Assembly: GCF_003149475.2 (NCBI RefSeq)
Contig: NZ_QFWV02000006.1
Coordinates: 66,579-105,980 of the forward strand
DNA from: Oceaniradius stylonematis
GTDB taxonomy: Bacteria > Pseudomonadota > Alphaproteobacteria > Rhizobiales > Rhizobiaceae
DNA length: 39,402 nucleotides
Reading direction: 5' to 3'
Numbering within the stretch: position 1 is the stretch's first letter; each line of letters begins with the position of its first letter. The notes beneath the pieces were generated by a model. It was not told the origin of the DNA and searched no databases. It saw only the letters and a program-made list of their open reading frames with translations. Made by a program: the position numbers and the translations under genes. This document shows, piece after piece, positions 7,831-15,664 of this stretch.

Positions 7831-9054
7831 TCAGCTGCGGATGTCGGCGAGTTCGGGATCGTCGGAGACGAAACAATCGCGCGAGGTTTCCCAGCCATCG
7901 GCGGTCATGGTCACCATGCGGCCGGCCTGGTTGGCATTGTGCCGGTCGCCGGGTCCGAACGACCACGCACCACACAGAAGATCAGAGTCCACCGCCTCCA
8001 TGGTCTGAAGGGCTTCCAGCACGCTTTGACGGGTGATGTCGCCGTCGATGCCGCGCAGCACCCCCGTTATGATCTTGGCGGCCAGATAGCCGCCCTGGCT
8101 GAAGCTGTCGCGCGGATCGGAGGCGTTGCCATATTCGTCCATGATCGACAGCCACGCCGTATTATCGACGCCGTCGCTGTCGAGCGTGTTGAACTCGATA
8201 TGCGCCTTGATCGCGCCGGCCCAGTAGTCGCCGACAGCTGCCGGGAACGCGGTGTCATAGATCGAGGTCGGCCCGAGCCAGATCGCTTCCTCGCGCAGGT
8301 CCTGATCCTCGGCAGCGTTGAAGATCGGGATGGCGGCCGGCGCCGGTTCGGCGACGATGATCGCGTCGGCGCCCATCGCCATGGCCTGCAGGACCAGCGA
8401 GGTCGGATCGAGTGTCGCCGGATCGTGCAGCACATTGTGCGTCTCAACGCCCTTGTCGGCGCCCCAGGCCGCCAGCCCTTCGCAGAACCAACCGCCGACA
8501 TTGGGAATGTTCGGTGCCATGCAGACGAACGAACGGGCACCCTGGTTTTCATAGGCATCGATCGCCGCACCGAGGGTCGATAGGCGTGGGCCCATGTTCA
8601 TCGGCGCGATGTTGGAAGAGAAGAAGCATTCGCGCGGCACGCCGACACCCGCGATCACGCCGATGCCATTGTCGGCATAGAATCTGGCGTTGGTGCCGCA
8701 TTCGATGAAGGAGGTCGAACCGGCCATGGCGACGACGCCCTCGTCATTGACCAGCTTGGCGGCGGCGTTGGCGGCGGTTTCGGGGTTCCAGGCATCGTCC
8801 TCGACGAGATATTCAACCGGTCGCCCGTTGATGCCGCCATTGGCGTTGACGCAGTCGAAGAAGGCGGCGGCCGATTTGGACGCTGAGGAAAAGTCGGCGG
8901 GTCCGGTCTGGCCGACGATCGCGCCGATCTTGATCGGTTCGCCTGTGGCGGGTTCGCCGCTGCCGCAAGCCTCGTTGGCCGCGGCGGGCGGGGTCATCGC
9001 CAGAGAGAAGCCGCAGGCGAGCGCGGCCAGCGTCAAGGGCAAAGCATGTTTCAT
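7831..9054 (-). CDS. Periplasmic substrate-binding protein of the Liv-type ABC transporter
   Basis: A 407-residue type I periplasmic binding protein. The N-terminus is a Sec signal peptide: KH, then a hydrophobic stretch, then PPAAANEA with cleavage likely after AAA or AAN. The mature part opens with IKIGAIVGQTGPAD and continues with FFDCVNANGGINGRPVEYLVEDDAW, the standard HAAT opening. It captures the substrate in the periplasm and hands it to the LivHM permease encoded immediately downstream. The GMC oxidoreductase gene lies 31 bases upstream, so the binding protein is expressed with an alcohol-oxidising enzyme. The ligand is unknown; the mature protein contains several Cys, which is uncommon in cytosolic proteins but consistent with periplasmic disulphides. 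Confidence 0.94.
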   Translation of the reverse strand: MKHALPLTLAALACGFSLAMTPPAAANEACGSGEPATGEPIKIGAIVGQTGPADFSSASKSAAAFFDCVNANGGINGRPVEYLVEDDAWNPETAANAAAKLVNDEGVVAMAGSTSFIECGTNARFYADNGIGVIAGVGVPRECFFSSNIAPMNMGPRLSTLGAAIDAYENQGARSFVCMAPNIPNVGGWFCEGLAAWGADKGVETHNVLHDPATLDPTSLVLQAMAMGADAIIVAEPAPAAIPIFNAAEDQDLREEAIWLGPTSIYDTAFPAAVGDYWAGAIKAHIEFNTLDSDGVDNTAWLSIMDEYGNASDPRDSFSQGGYLAAKIITGVLRGIDGDITRQSVLEALQTMEAVDSDLLCGAWSFGPGDRHNANQAGRMVTMTADGWETSRDCFVSDDPELADIRS

Positions 9055-9085
9055 GGTTTCGGTCCTCCCAACGGTCCGTTTGTTT

Positions 9086-10711
9086 TCAGTGTCGTGTCGC
9101 GGCGTCCTGCCGGATCATGTCGGCTGCCTTTTCGGCGATCATGATGGTGGGTGCGTTGGTGTTGCCCGAAACGATCTCGGGCATGATCGAGGCGTCGACG
9201 ATGCGGAGGCCCTCGACGCCGCGCACCTTCAATCGCGGGTCGACCACCGCACGCGGGCCGGTGCCCATCGCGCAGGTGCCGACCGGGTGATAGACCGAAC
9301 GCGCATGCTCCCGGATGAAGGCGGTCAGCTCTGCATCGTTGGTCACGCCATCTCCGGGCAGGATTTCGCTGAGCCCGTGCGGCGCGAACGGCTGCTGCCT
9401 GAGGATGTCGCGGGCGATCTTGACGCCGCGCATCAGCAGTTGCATGTCGTCTTCCTCGCGCAGCAGCCCCAAGTCGATGACCGGCCGCGCCGAAGGGTCC
9501 GCTTCGTTCAGCGTCACGGCGCCACGGCTCTTGGGACGCAGAACGCCGGTGTGCAGCGACACGCCATGGCCGTACTCCAGCATCCTGCCGCGATGGCTCT
9601 TGCGGCCTGGAATGAAATGGAACTGGATGTCGGGGCGCTCGACGTCCGGCTGCGACCGGACGAAGCCGCCGGCTTCGACCATGTTGGAGGCCAGCATGCC
9701 GCGCCGCGCGGCGAGATAGCGCAACCCTTCATAGAAGAGCTTGGGCGCCGCGCCGGCAGACAGGCCATAGGGCGTTCGGCTCCGGCTCTTGCAGATGACC
9801 AAGCAATCGACATGGTCGTGCAGATTGGCGCCGACGCCGGGCAGGTCATGCTTGACCGCGATGCCTGCGGCCGTCAGGTCGGCGCCGGGGCCGATGCCCG
9901 AACGCATGAGGATTTCCGGCGAGCCGATGGCCCCGGCCGAAAGGATCACTTCACGATCTGCCCCAATCGCACGCTCATTGCCATCGCCGTCGCGCACGCG
10001 CACGCCCGCGACCCGATCGTTGGACCATTCGAGCGCGGCCACCTGGCTGCTGGTGACGACGCGCAGATTGGCGCGGCCGCGCGCCGGCTCGAGAAACGCG
10101 TGCGCTGTCGAATGGCGCCGTCCGCCGTCTTGCGTCACCTGATAGATGCCGACGCCTTCCTGGCCGGCGCCGTTGAAGTCGCGATTTGGGCGGAACTGCA
10201 ACTGGCCCGCAGCCTCGATGAACACCGTGTCCATCGGGTTTGGATCAGCGAGATCGGTGACCGACAGGGGGCCGGACTTGCCGTGATGGACGCCGTTGAG
10301 ATCCGGCGCCCGATTGTTCTCCGACTTGATGAAATAGGGCAGAACCGACTCATAGTCCCAACCGGTACAGCCGGCCTCGGCCCAACGGTCATAATCCTCG
10401 CGCTGGCCGCGAATGTAGATCATGCCGTTGATGGCCGACGAACCGCCCAGAACCCGGCCGCGTGGGATCGACACCGAACGACCGCCTAATCCGTGCTGCG
10501 GCGCCGATGCGTAGAGCCAGTTGTGGCGGGTATTCTTGGCCAGCCATATCAGGCCGAGCGGCATGGCGATGAACGGATGGGTGTCCTTCGGCCCGGCTTC
10601 GATGAGACAGACAGTCGAGCGGGGGTCTTCCGACAAGCGGGACGCCAGAACCGCGCCCGCAGAGCCGGCGCCTACGATCACATAGTCGAACCGGTCGCCG
10701 GAAGCCGTCAC
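9086..10711 (-). CDS. GMC-family FAD-dependent oxidoreductase (choline/alcohol dehydrogenase-like)
   Basis: A 541-residue glucose-methanol-choline oxidoreductase. The N-terminal FAD-binding motif is VIVGAGSAGAVLASRLSED (about 11-29). GMC signature 1 lies around GRVLGGSSAINGMIYIRG and signature 2 around GAIGSPEILMRSGIG. The C-terminal active-site region VYHPVGTCAMG contains the conserved base His, followed by the second active-site segment ending SGNTNAPTIMIAEKAADMI. Length and motifs fit the BetA/AlkJ/PEG-dehydrogenase side of the family, which oxidises primary alcohols to aldehydes using a membrane quinone or dye acceptor. The two ALDHs of the cluster would take the aldehyde on. It starts with an ATGA overlap with the ATP-grasp gene, so the dehydrogenase and the phosphotransfer half are coupled. 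The alcohol cannot be identified. Confidence 0.95.
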   Translation of the reverse strand: MTASGDRFDYVIVGAGSAGAVLASRLSEDPRSTVCLIEAGPKDTHPFIAMPLGLIWLAKNTRHNWLYASAPQHGLGGRSVSIPRGRVLGGSSAINGMIYIRGQREDYDRWAEAGCTGWDYESVLPYFIKSENNRAPDLNGVHHGKSGPLSVTDLADPNPMDTVFIEAAGQLQFRPNRDFNGAGQEGVGIYQVTQDGGRRHSTAHAFLEPARGRANLRVVTSSQVAALEWSNDRVAGVRVRDGDGNERAIGADREVILSAGAIGSPEILMRSGIGPGADLTAAGIAVKHDLPGVGANLHDHVDCLVICKSRSRTPYGLSAGAAPKLFYEGLRYLAARRGMLASNMVEAGGFVRSQPDVERPDIQFHFIPGRKSHRGRMLEYGHGVSLHTGVLRPKSRGAVTLNEADPSARPVIDLGLLREEDDMQLLMRGVKIARDILRQQPFAPHGLSEILPGDGVTNDAELTAFIREHARSVYHPVGTCAMGTGPRAVVDPRLKVRGVEGLRIVDASIMPEIVSGNTNAPTIMIAEKAADMIRQDAATRH

Positions 10712-11784
10712 CGTGCCACCCCGAAACCGTATTTCGTCGCATAATCCAGATTGTTCCAGGCCGGGGCGGGCGCCTCGGCCTCAAGCGTGGTCACCGGCCT
10801 GACCTGGACGAGGACCGGCGGTTCGCCGGGACGCCAGTGGCGGGGGATGACCCATTCGACATCCACCGGCTCGCCCATTTGCTTTTCGACGTCACGCACC
10901 GCGCGGGCGATGGTGTCGACCTCATGGTCGCCGAGCACGCGGGCTTTTCGGAATCGGGCGGGTGCCGGCTCTTCGACAACCAGCCGGGTCTGCGGATCAA
11001 AGACCGAGACAATCGTCTTGTCGGCGGTCACATAGTCGAGGATGCGCAAGTCCGCCTTGTCGACAGCCGCACGGTCCGGCGTGACCACGCCCTGGACGAC
11101 CGATTCGCCAAAGCCCCAATTGCCCTCGATCGTGATGCGGTCGCGTTTGCCGGTCAGCGGATCGACCGAAAAGGCGACGCCCGCAGAGCGCGCATCCGCC
11201 AGTTCCAGCACCACAACCGCCATCGGCGCGTCATGGCGAAGGCCCTTCTTCAGCCGGTAAAGGATCGCGCGTTCGTTGAACAGGCTGGCCCAGACCTTCT
11301 TTACGTGGTTTAGCAGGGCCTCGTGGCCTGCGACGCCCAAATAGGTCTCGAACTGGCCGGCAAAGCTGGCATCCTTGGCATCTTCGCCAATGGCGGACGA
11401 TCGCACGGCGACCTTGAGGCGAAGCGTGCCCGACTGAAAACATAGAGCGTCATAGGCATCGCAGATGAGCTGCGCCAGATGGCCGGGCAGACTGGCATCG
11501 GCGATCATCGCGACAATGTCGGCCGAACCGGCGCGGATGGCCGCTTCGTCGCTTACGTCAACGCGCGCCAGTCTGTCACCGATGGCGTCATGGAGTTGCG
11601 TCGCCTGCAGGAAGTCGGAGAAGGCTGCGGCCGTGACCGTGAAGCCGTTCGGCACCGAAGCGCCCATGGCCGTCAACTCGTACAGCCGCCGCCCCTTGCC
11701 GCCGACGTCGGACTCCTCGGACGGCTGCCGGATGTCGGCGACAAACGGTTTCGCTTGCCGGTTTGACCTGGCCTTGACGTGCAT
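10708..11784 (-). CDS. Stand-alone PEP synthase-type ATP-grasp (PEP/pyruvate-binding N-terminal domain) protein, dikinase subunit
   Basis: A 358-residue protein that is only the N-terminal nucleotide-binding half of a PEP-synthase-like dikinase. The family motifs are intact: VGGKGRRLYEL and VPNGFTVTAAAF (about 30-60), VAVRSSAIGEDAKDASFAGQ with the phosphate-binding Arg, GVAFSVDPLTG, WGFGESVVQGVVTPD, and the metal/ATP-binding end PVDVEWVI...VLVQVRPVT. No swivelling His domain and no PEP barrel follow. The His domain is encoded 6 kb downstream (2696-4417). The start at 11784 is chosen for its GGGAGGA Shine-Dalgarno six bases upstream; an ATG at 11820 lacks one. It is the first gene of the long leftward operon and overlaps the GMC gene by four bases. 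By analogy with the 40-kDa subunit of phenylphosphate synthase it should phosphorylate the partner's His from ATP. Confidence 0.9.
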   Translation of the reverse strand: MHVKARSNRQAKPFVADIRQPSEESDVGGKGRRLYELTAMGASVPNGFTVTAAAFSDFLQATQLHDAIGDRLARVDVSDEAAIRAGSADIVAMIADASLPGHLAQLICDAYDALCFQSGTLRLKVAVRSSAIGEDAKDASFAGQFETYLGVAGHEALLNHVKKVWASLFNERAILYRLKKGLRHDAPMAVVVLELADARSAGVAFSVDPLTGKRDRITIEGNWGFGESVVQGVVTPDRAAVDKADLRILDYVTADKTIVSVFDPQTRLVVEEPAPARFRKARVLGDHEVDTIARAVRDVEKQMGEPVDVEWVIPRHWRPGEPPVLVQVRPVTTLEAEAPAPAWNNLDYATKYGFGVAR

Positions 11785-11930
11785 CGATATCCTCCCAAAG
11801 TCGAACCTACTCAATTTCATTCCATTTGCAACAAAAATATTTCATTTGATGCGAAATTGAGTTGCGTGCGGCTTCCTGCCTGTTATGCAAGGTAAGCAGG
11901 GAGCGACTGTCGGAAAGGTGGGGAGGAATG
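11785..11930. promoter_or_regulatory. Divergent promoter region with long-spaced inverted repeat
   Basis: This 146-bp AT-rich region separates the leftward dikinase/GMC/ABC operon from the rightward aldehyde dehydrogenase. It contains a perfect 9-bp inverted repeat, CTCAATTTC (11810-11818) and GAAATTGAG (11853-11861), 34 bases apart. Inside it the direct repeat ATTTCATT occurs twice (11814-11821 and 11839-11846). Arms this far apart fit two regulator dimers or DNA looping rather than an RNA hairpin. Either of the cluster's regulators (GAF/Fis or MarR) is a candidate binder. I could not assign -35/-10 boxes with confidence. Confidence 0.6.
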
Positions 11931-13421
11931 ATGCTGGACATGGCACAGATTGAGGCGTTGCGCGCCGCCCCGGTTGCCGATCGGGATCATCTGGTCGATG
12001 GAAGGTCCTTTTCCCCGACGTCCGGTCAGCGCCTCGACGTGGAAACGCCGATCGACGGGTCGGTCCTGACCACGATGGCACGCGGCGACGCGACCGATGT
12101 CGAGGCGGCCGTTAGCGCGGCCAGGCGCGCCTTTGCCGACCGGCGGTGGCGCGGCCTGCCGGCGGCGCGGCGCAAGGCGATCATGGCGCGGTGGGCCGAC
12201 CTGATCGAGGCGGAACTGCTGGAATTGACGGTGCTGGGCGTGCGCGACAACGGTACCGAGATCGCCATGGCGATCAAGGCCGAGGCCGCCTCGGCGGCGG
12301 CCACCATCCGCTATTATGGCGAGGCAATCGACAAGATGAGCGGCGAGATCGCGCCGACGCCCGACAACCGGTTGGGCCTGGTGCATCGCGAACCCGTCGG
12401 CGTTGTTGGCACGATCGTGCCGTGGAACTTTCCGCTCATGATCGGGGCGTGGAAACTGGCGCCGGCCATCGCGGCGGGCAATTCGGTCGTGCTCAAGCCC
12501 GCCGAAACGGCCTCGCTCGCCCTACTGCGTCTGGCTGAGCTCGCGCACGAGGCGGGACTGCCCGATGGCGTGCTCAATGTCGTGACCGGGTTGGGCGGCG
12601 AAGCCGGCGCGGCGCTCGCCGCGTCAAGCGATGTGGACGTGCTCGTCTTCACCGGTTCGGGCGCCACCGGCCGGAAACTGCTTCAAGCGTCGGCCGAGTC
12701 CAATCTCAAGCGGGTCTATCTGGAACTCGGCGGCAAATCGCCCAACATCGTCTTTGCCGATGCGCCGGACCTCGAGACGGCAGCCGAGGCTGCCGTCAAT
12801 GCGGTCTTCCGCAACAGCGGCCAGGTCTGTGTCGCCGGTTCGCGGTTGCTGGTCGAGCGTTCGATCCACGAGGAATTCATCGAGAGGCTGCGTTCACGAG
12901 CCGACCGTATGCGCGTCGGCGATCCGCTCGATCCCGAGACACAGATCGGCGCAGTCAACAGCCAGTCCCAGCTTCACGCCAATCTAAAAGCCGTGGCGCA
13001 GGCACAGGAAGACGGCGCCCGCGTCATTGGCGGCGGACAACGGCTGCTCGAATCCAGCGGCGGCTACTACATGCAGCCGACGATCATTGCTGACGTTGCT
13101 CTGGCCCACCGGCTGTTTCAGCGTGAGGTGTTCGGGCCGGTCCTAGCAGTCACGACGTTCGATGGCGAGGCGGAGGCGGTGGCCCTGGCGAATGCGGGTC
13201 CGTACGGTCTGGCGTCGGGCGTGTGGACCGCCGATCTTGCGCGCGCGCACCGCATGGTCATGGCGATCAAGGCGGGCGTCGTTCACGTCAACACCTATGG
13301 CGGCACGGACATCACGGTGCCTATGGGCGGGCAGAAGCAATCCGGCAACGGCTATGACCGCTCGCTGCACGCGCTCGACAAATTCCAGAACCTTAAAACC
13401 GCCTGGATCGCCATCGATTGA
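11931..13421 (+). CDS. NAD(P)-dependent aldehyde dehydrogenase
   Basis: A complete 496-residue aldehyde dehydrogenase. Landmarks are PWNFPLMIGAWKLAPAIAAGN (oxyanion/cofactor region), FTGSGATGRKLL (NAD-binding), catalytic Glu265 in LELGGKSPNIV and nucleophile Cys300 in FRNSGQVCVAGSR, all at the expected spacing. It resembles the PuuC/betaine-aldehyde subgroup, but subgroup calls by eye are weak. GGGAGGA at 11921-11927 sits three bases before the ATG at 11931; the ATG at 11928 is too close to it and the frame extending back to 11862 has no ribosome site. The gene is divergent from the GMC/dikinase operon and probably removes the aldehyde made by the GMC enzyme. No terminator is obvious downstream. 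Confidence 0.95.
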   Translation: MLDMAQIEALRAAPVADRDHLVDGRSFSPTSGQRLDVETPIDGSVLTTMARGDATDVEAAVSAARRAFADRRWRGLPAARRKAIMARWADLIEAELLELTVLGVRDNGTEIAMAIKAEAASAAATIRYYGEAIDKMSGEIAPTPDNRLGLVHREPVGVVGTIVPWNFPLMIGAWKLAPAIAAGNSVVLKPAETASLALLRLAELAHEAGLPDGVLNVVTGLGGEAGAALAASSDVDVLVFTGSGATGRKLLQASAESNLKRVYLELGGKSPNIVFADAPDLETAAEAAVNAVFRNSGQVCVAGSRLLVERSIHEEFIERLRSRADRMRVGDPLDPETQIGAVNSQSQLHANLKAVAQAQEDGARVIGGGQRLLESSGGYYMQPTIIADVALAHRLFQREVFGPVLAVTTFDGEAEAVALANAGPYGLASGVWTADLARAHRMVMAIKAGVVHVNTYGGTDITVPMGGQKQSGNGYDRSLHALDKFQNLKTAWIAID

Positions 13422-13956
13422 TCCATTGCCTCGAGCCGGACCAAGGGCTCAGCGTAAACGGTTGCCCGTTCAACCGTTCATTTCGATACGAATCTTGTGC
13501 ATGTTTGACCCATCAAGTGGCGGTCACGCTTTCGCGCAACGGCGGCGCGCCGGCAAAGCGCTGCCTGTCTTTCCTCGCCGCGCAGGTGAACCGGCACGAT
13601 CCGGATCTTCTCTTCCGCAAAACATTGTCTGCTCGCGGTCGGGCAGGTGTCTATTTTGATGTTCTCCGTCGGCTCTTTGTGCGTTTCTGGTTTCTGTCTC
13701 ATCGTCACTGCTTGACGGGCCAAGCCGAGCGAGAAATCCTCCCTTGTCCGTTAGGCCGAGACCGTCTCATTGGTGCTGAAGTCTGATATCTTCGTGACCG
13801 GCGCATGGACTCGCCTCGAAAAGCATGCTCCGTCTTCACTTGCCAGACCGCCGCTTGGAGCTTTGCGCATTTTCGTGGCACTTGGGGCCGTTTGTTCACT
13901 TGCTGTTTCGAAATGACTCCGCTAGAAGGCGCCCGAAACCCTTGTGTTTCAAGGGC
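13422..13956. other. 535-bp gene-poor stretch between aldehyde dehydrogenase and tRNA-Pro
   Basis: Base composition is lower in GC than in the flanking genes and no intact gene is visible. The only recognisable content is a decayed IS3-type transposase fragment on the minus strand (13478-13702). ORFs on the other strand and the minus-strand ORF overlapping the tRNA are not credible. The promoter for the tRNA must lie in the last ~100 bases, but I see no clear -35/-10 pair. Confidence 0.6.
13478..13702 (-). pseudogene. Decayed IS3-family transposase OrfA N-terminal fragment
   Basis: From the Met at 13702 the translation begins MRQKPETHKEPTENIK and continues through RQCFAEEKIRIV, LRGEERQAALCRR and AVARK. 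This follows the N-terminus of a common IS3-type OrfA as I remember it: MRQKxG..., then an RR.T...FSAEEKIRIVLEGLRGE segment, then an IAELCRREGIA helix-turn-helix. After about residue 50 the resemblance is lost and the frame stops at 13478. No OrfB (DDE) sequence or intact terminal repeats are visible. I read it as an old remnant. It sits just outside the catabolic cluster and next to a tRNA gene. Confidence 0.55.
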
Positions 13957-14033
13957 CGGAGTGTAGCGCAGCCTGGTAGCGCACCTCGTTCGGGACGAGG
14001 GGGTCGCAGGTTCAAATCCTGCCACTCCGACCA
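13957..14033 (+). tRNA. tRNA-Pro (anticodon CGG)
   Basis: A 77-nt cloverleaf with encoded CCA. Acceptor arms are CGGAGTG (13957-13963) and CACTCCG (14023-14029), the discriminator is A, and CCA is at 14031-14033. The D-loop contains AGCCTGGTAGC and the T-arm loop is TTCAAAT. The anticodon stem CCTCG/CGAGG encloses TTCGGGA, giving anticodon CGG (codon CCG). It is a close match to bacterial proK-type tRNAs. Confidence 0.97.
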
Positions 14034-14075
14034 ATTCTAAGGTCGACATCGATGCTTTGGGTGCCGCCGGCGATT

Positions 14076-14099
14076 GCCGGTTGCCGCCGGCCCCTTTTT
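14076..14099 (+). terminator. Candidate intrinsic terminator after tRNA-Pro
   Basis: GCCGG (14076-14080), a six-base loop and CCGGC (14087-14091) are followed by CCC and TTTTT (14095-14099). The stem is short, but the surrounding GCCGGC-rich repeats allow alternative, longer pairings. Position is right for ending the tRNA transcript before the mutase gene. Confidence 0.45.
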
Positions 14100-14152
14100 G
14101 CGTCTATCCCGGAGGGGTTCTGCATCGCGCCAATCCATCCTCCGGAGCTGCC

Positions 14153-15664
14153 ATGAAACCCGTCGCGGACCTGACCCCCAACACGTTCGCCTTCGAGACC
14201 ACGCCGCTCGTCAAGCCGACCGGCTTCCGCGAATACGATGCGCGCTGGTGGTTCGGTCACCCGTCGTCGGACAAGGCGCCGGAGATCAACCTGATGGGCA
14301 TTCAGGCGCTCGGCATGGGGCTCGGCACGCTGATCCGCCGCCGCGGTGCCGGCCCGAAGATTGTCGTCGGCCACGATTTCCGCAGCTATTCCATGACGAT
14401 CAAGCTGGCATTGACGCAAGGGCTCATGGCCGCCGGCGCCGAGATCAAGGATATCGGCCTGGCCCTGTCGCCGATGGCCTATTTCGCCCAGTTCGAGCTG
14501 GACGTGCCGTCCGTGGCAATGGTCACCGCCTCGCACAATGAAAACGGCTGGACCGGCGTGAAGATGGGCTGCGACCGCCCGCTGACTTTCGGCCCCGACG
14601 AGATGGGCCAGTTGCGCGATATCGTGCTCGGCGGCGATTTCGACCTGACCGGCGGCGCCTACGAGTTTGTCGACGGGTTTCGCGAGACCTATCTCGACGA
14701 TCTCGTCGACGGCCACACGATCTCGCGCAAGCTCAAGGTCGTGGCCGCATGCGGCAATGGCACGGCCGGGGCGTTTGCGCCCGAAGCGCTCGAACGGATC
14801 GGCTGCGAGGTGATCCCGCTCGACGCCGAACTCGACCACACCTTCCCGCGCTACAATCCCAATCCCGAAGACATGGAAATGCTGCACGCGATCCGTGACG
14901 CCGTGCTCGAGCATGGCGCAGATGTCGGGCTCGGCTTTGACGGTGACGGCGACCGCTGCGGCGTCGTCGACAATAAGGGCAACGAGATCTTCGCCGACAA
15001 GGTGGGCGTGATGCTCGCCCGCGACATCTCCGCCCACCACGACAACTCCGTCTTTGTCGCGGACGTGAAATCGACCGGGCTCTACGCCACCGATCCGGTC
15101 CTGAAGGAGCAGGGCGCAAAGACCGACTACTGGAAGACCGGCCACTCCTACATCAAGCGCCGGGTGACGGAGCTTGGCGCCATTGCTGGGTTTGAAAAAT
15201 CCGGCCACTTCTTCTTCGGCCCGCCGATCGGCCGGGGCTATGATGACGGCATCGTCACCGCAATCGCCGTTTGCGAGATGCTCGACCGCAACCCCGAAAA
15301 GTCGATGGCCGATCTCTATCGCGCGCTGCCGCTCACCTATGGCTCGCCCACCATGTCGCCCCACTGCGACGATGAGGTGAAGTACGAGGTGATCGACCGT
15401 GTCGTGAAGCGGTTTGAAAAGATGCAGGCCGATGGCGGAGAGGTCGCCGGGCACCCGATCGCCGACCTTGTCACCGTCAATGGCGTGCGGGTCGTTGCCG
15501 ACGACGGCACATGGGGGCTGGTGAGGGCCTCGTCCAACAAGCCCGAACTGGTCGTCGTCGTCGAAAGCCCGGTCTCCGAGCAGCGCAAGATCGACATGTT
15601 CAACGCGGTCGATGCGGTGCTGCGCGAGAACCCCGAAGTCGGCGAATACAATCAGACGCTCTGA
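14153..15664 (+). CDS. Phosphomannomutase/phosphoglucomutase (alpha-D-phosphohexomutase family)
   Basis: A 503-residue alpha-D-phosphohexomutase. It interconverts hexose 6- and 1-phosphates, feeding GDP-mannose or UDP-glucose synthesis for envelope polysaccharides. Domain I has the phosphoserine loop VTASHNENG with catalytic Ser127. Domain II has the Mg-binding loop GFDGDGDRCG. Domain III has the sugar-specificity region GFEKSGHFFF. Domain IV ends with the phosphate-binding RASSNKPELVVVVE. The Glu-x-Ser-Gly-His motif favours dual glucose/mannose specificity, as in AlgC. The ATG at 14153 is chosen because it follows CCGGAG; upstream codons in the same frame look non-coding. The gene is monocistronic and convergent with the DUF3750 gene. 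Confidence 0.93.
   Translation: MKPVADLTPNTFAFETTPLVKPTGFREYDARWWFGHPSSDKAPEINLMGIQALGMGLGTLIRRRGAGPKIVVGHDFRSYSMTIKLALTQGLMAAGAEIKDIGLALSPMAYFAQFELDVPSVAMVTASHNENGWTGVKMGCDRPLTFGPDEMGQLRDIVLGGDFDLTGGAYEFVDGFRETYLDDLVDGHTISRKLKVVAACGNGTAGAFAPEALERIGCEVIPLDAELDHTFPRYNPNPEDMEMLHAIRDAVLEHGADVGLGFDGDGDRCGVVDNKGNEIFADKVGVMLARDISAHHDNSVFVADVKSTGLYATDPVLKEQGAKTDYWKTGHSYIKRRVTELGAIAGFEKSGHFFFGPPIGRGYDDGIVTAIAVCEMLDRNPEKSMADLYRALPLTYGSPTMSPHCDDEVKYEVIDRVVKRFEKMQADGGEVAGHPIADLVTVNGVRVVADDGTWGLVRASSNKPELVVVVESPVSEQRKIDMFNAVDAVLRENPEVGEYNQTL

Noticed and set aside
8690-10489. 599-residue plus-strand ORF
   Set aside because: It lies antisense to the GMC and binding-protein genes and has no domain; long antisense frames are expected at this GC content.
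2696-11784. Broken PEP synthase gene split by insertion of the ABC transporter
   Set aside because: Both halves have their own ribosome sites and intact motifs, and both are overlap-coupled to neighbours. The His-domain half is preceded by a large region absent from PEP synthase, so a functional split enzyme is more likely than a disrupted gene.
13422-14033. Integration of the catabolic cluster at tRNA-Pro
   Set aside because: Islands usually enter at the tRNA 3' end. Here the cluster lies on the 5' side, the tRNA is intact, and no repeat of its 3' end or integrase gene is seen.
13705-14049. Minus-strand ORF with [16 protein letters not shown] and RLRYTPA
   Set aside because: It is the antisense reading of the tRNA-Pro gene and its upstream region. 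This peptide pattern is a well-known artefact of tRNA genes.
14012-15454. 480-residue minus-strand ORF
   Set aside because: Antisense shadow of the phosphohexomutase gene; His/Asp/Val-rich composition without family motifs.
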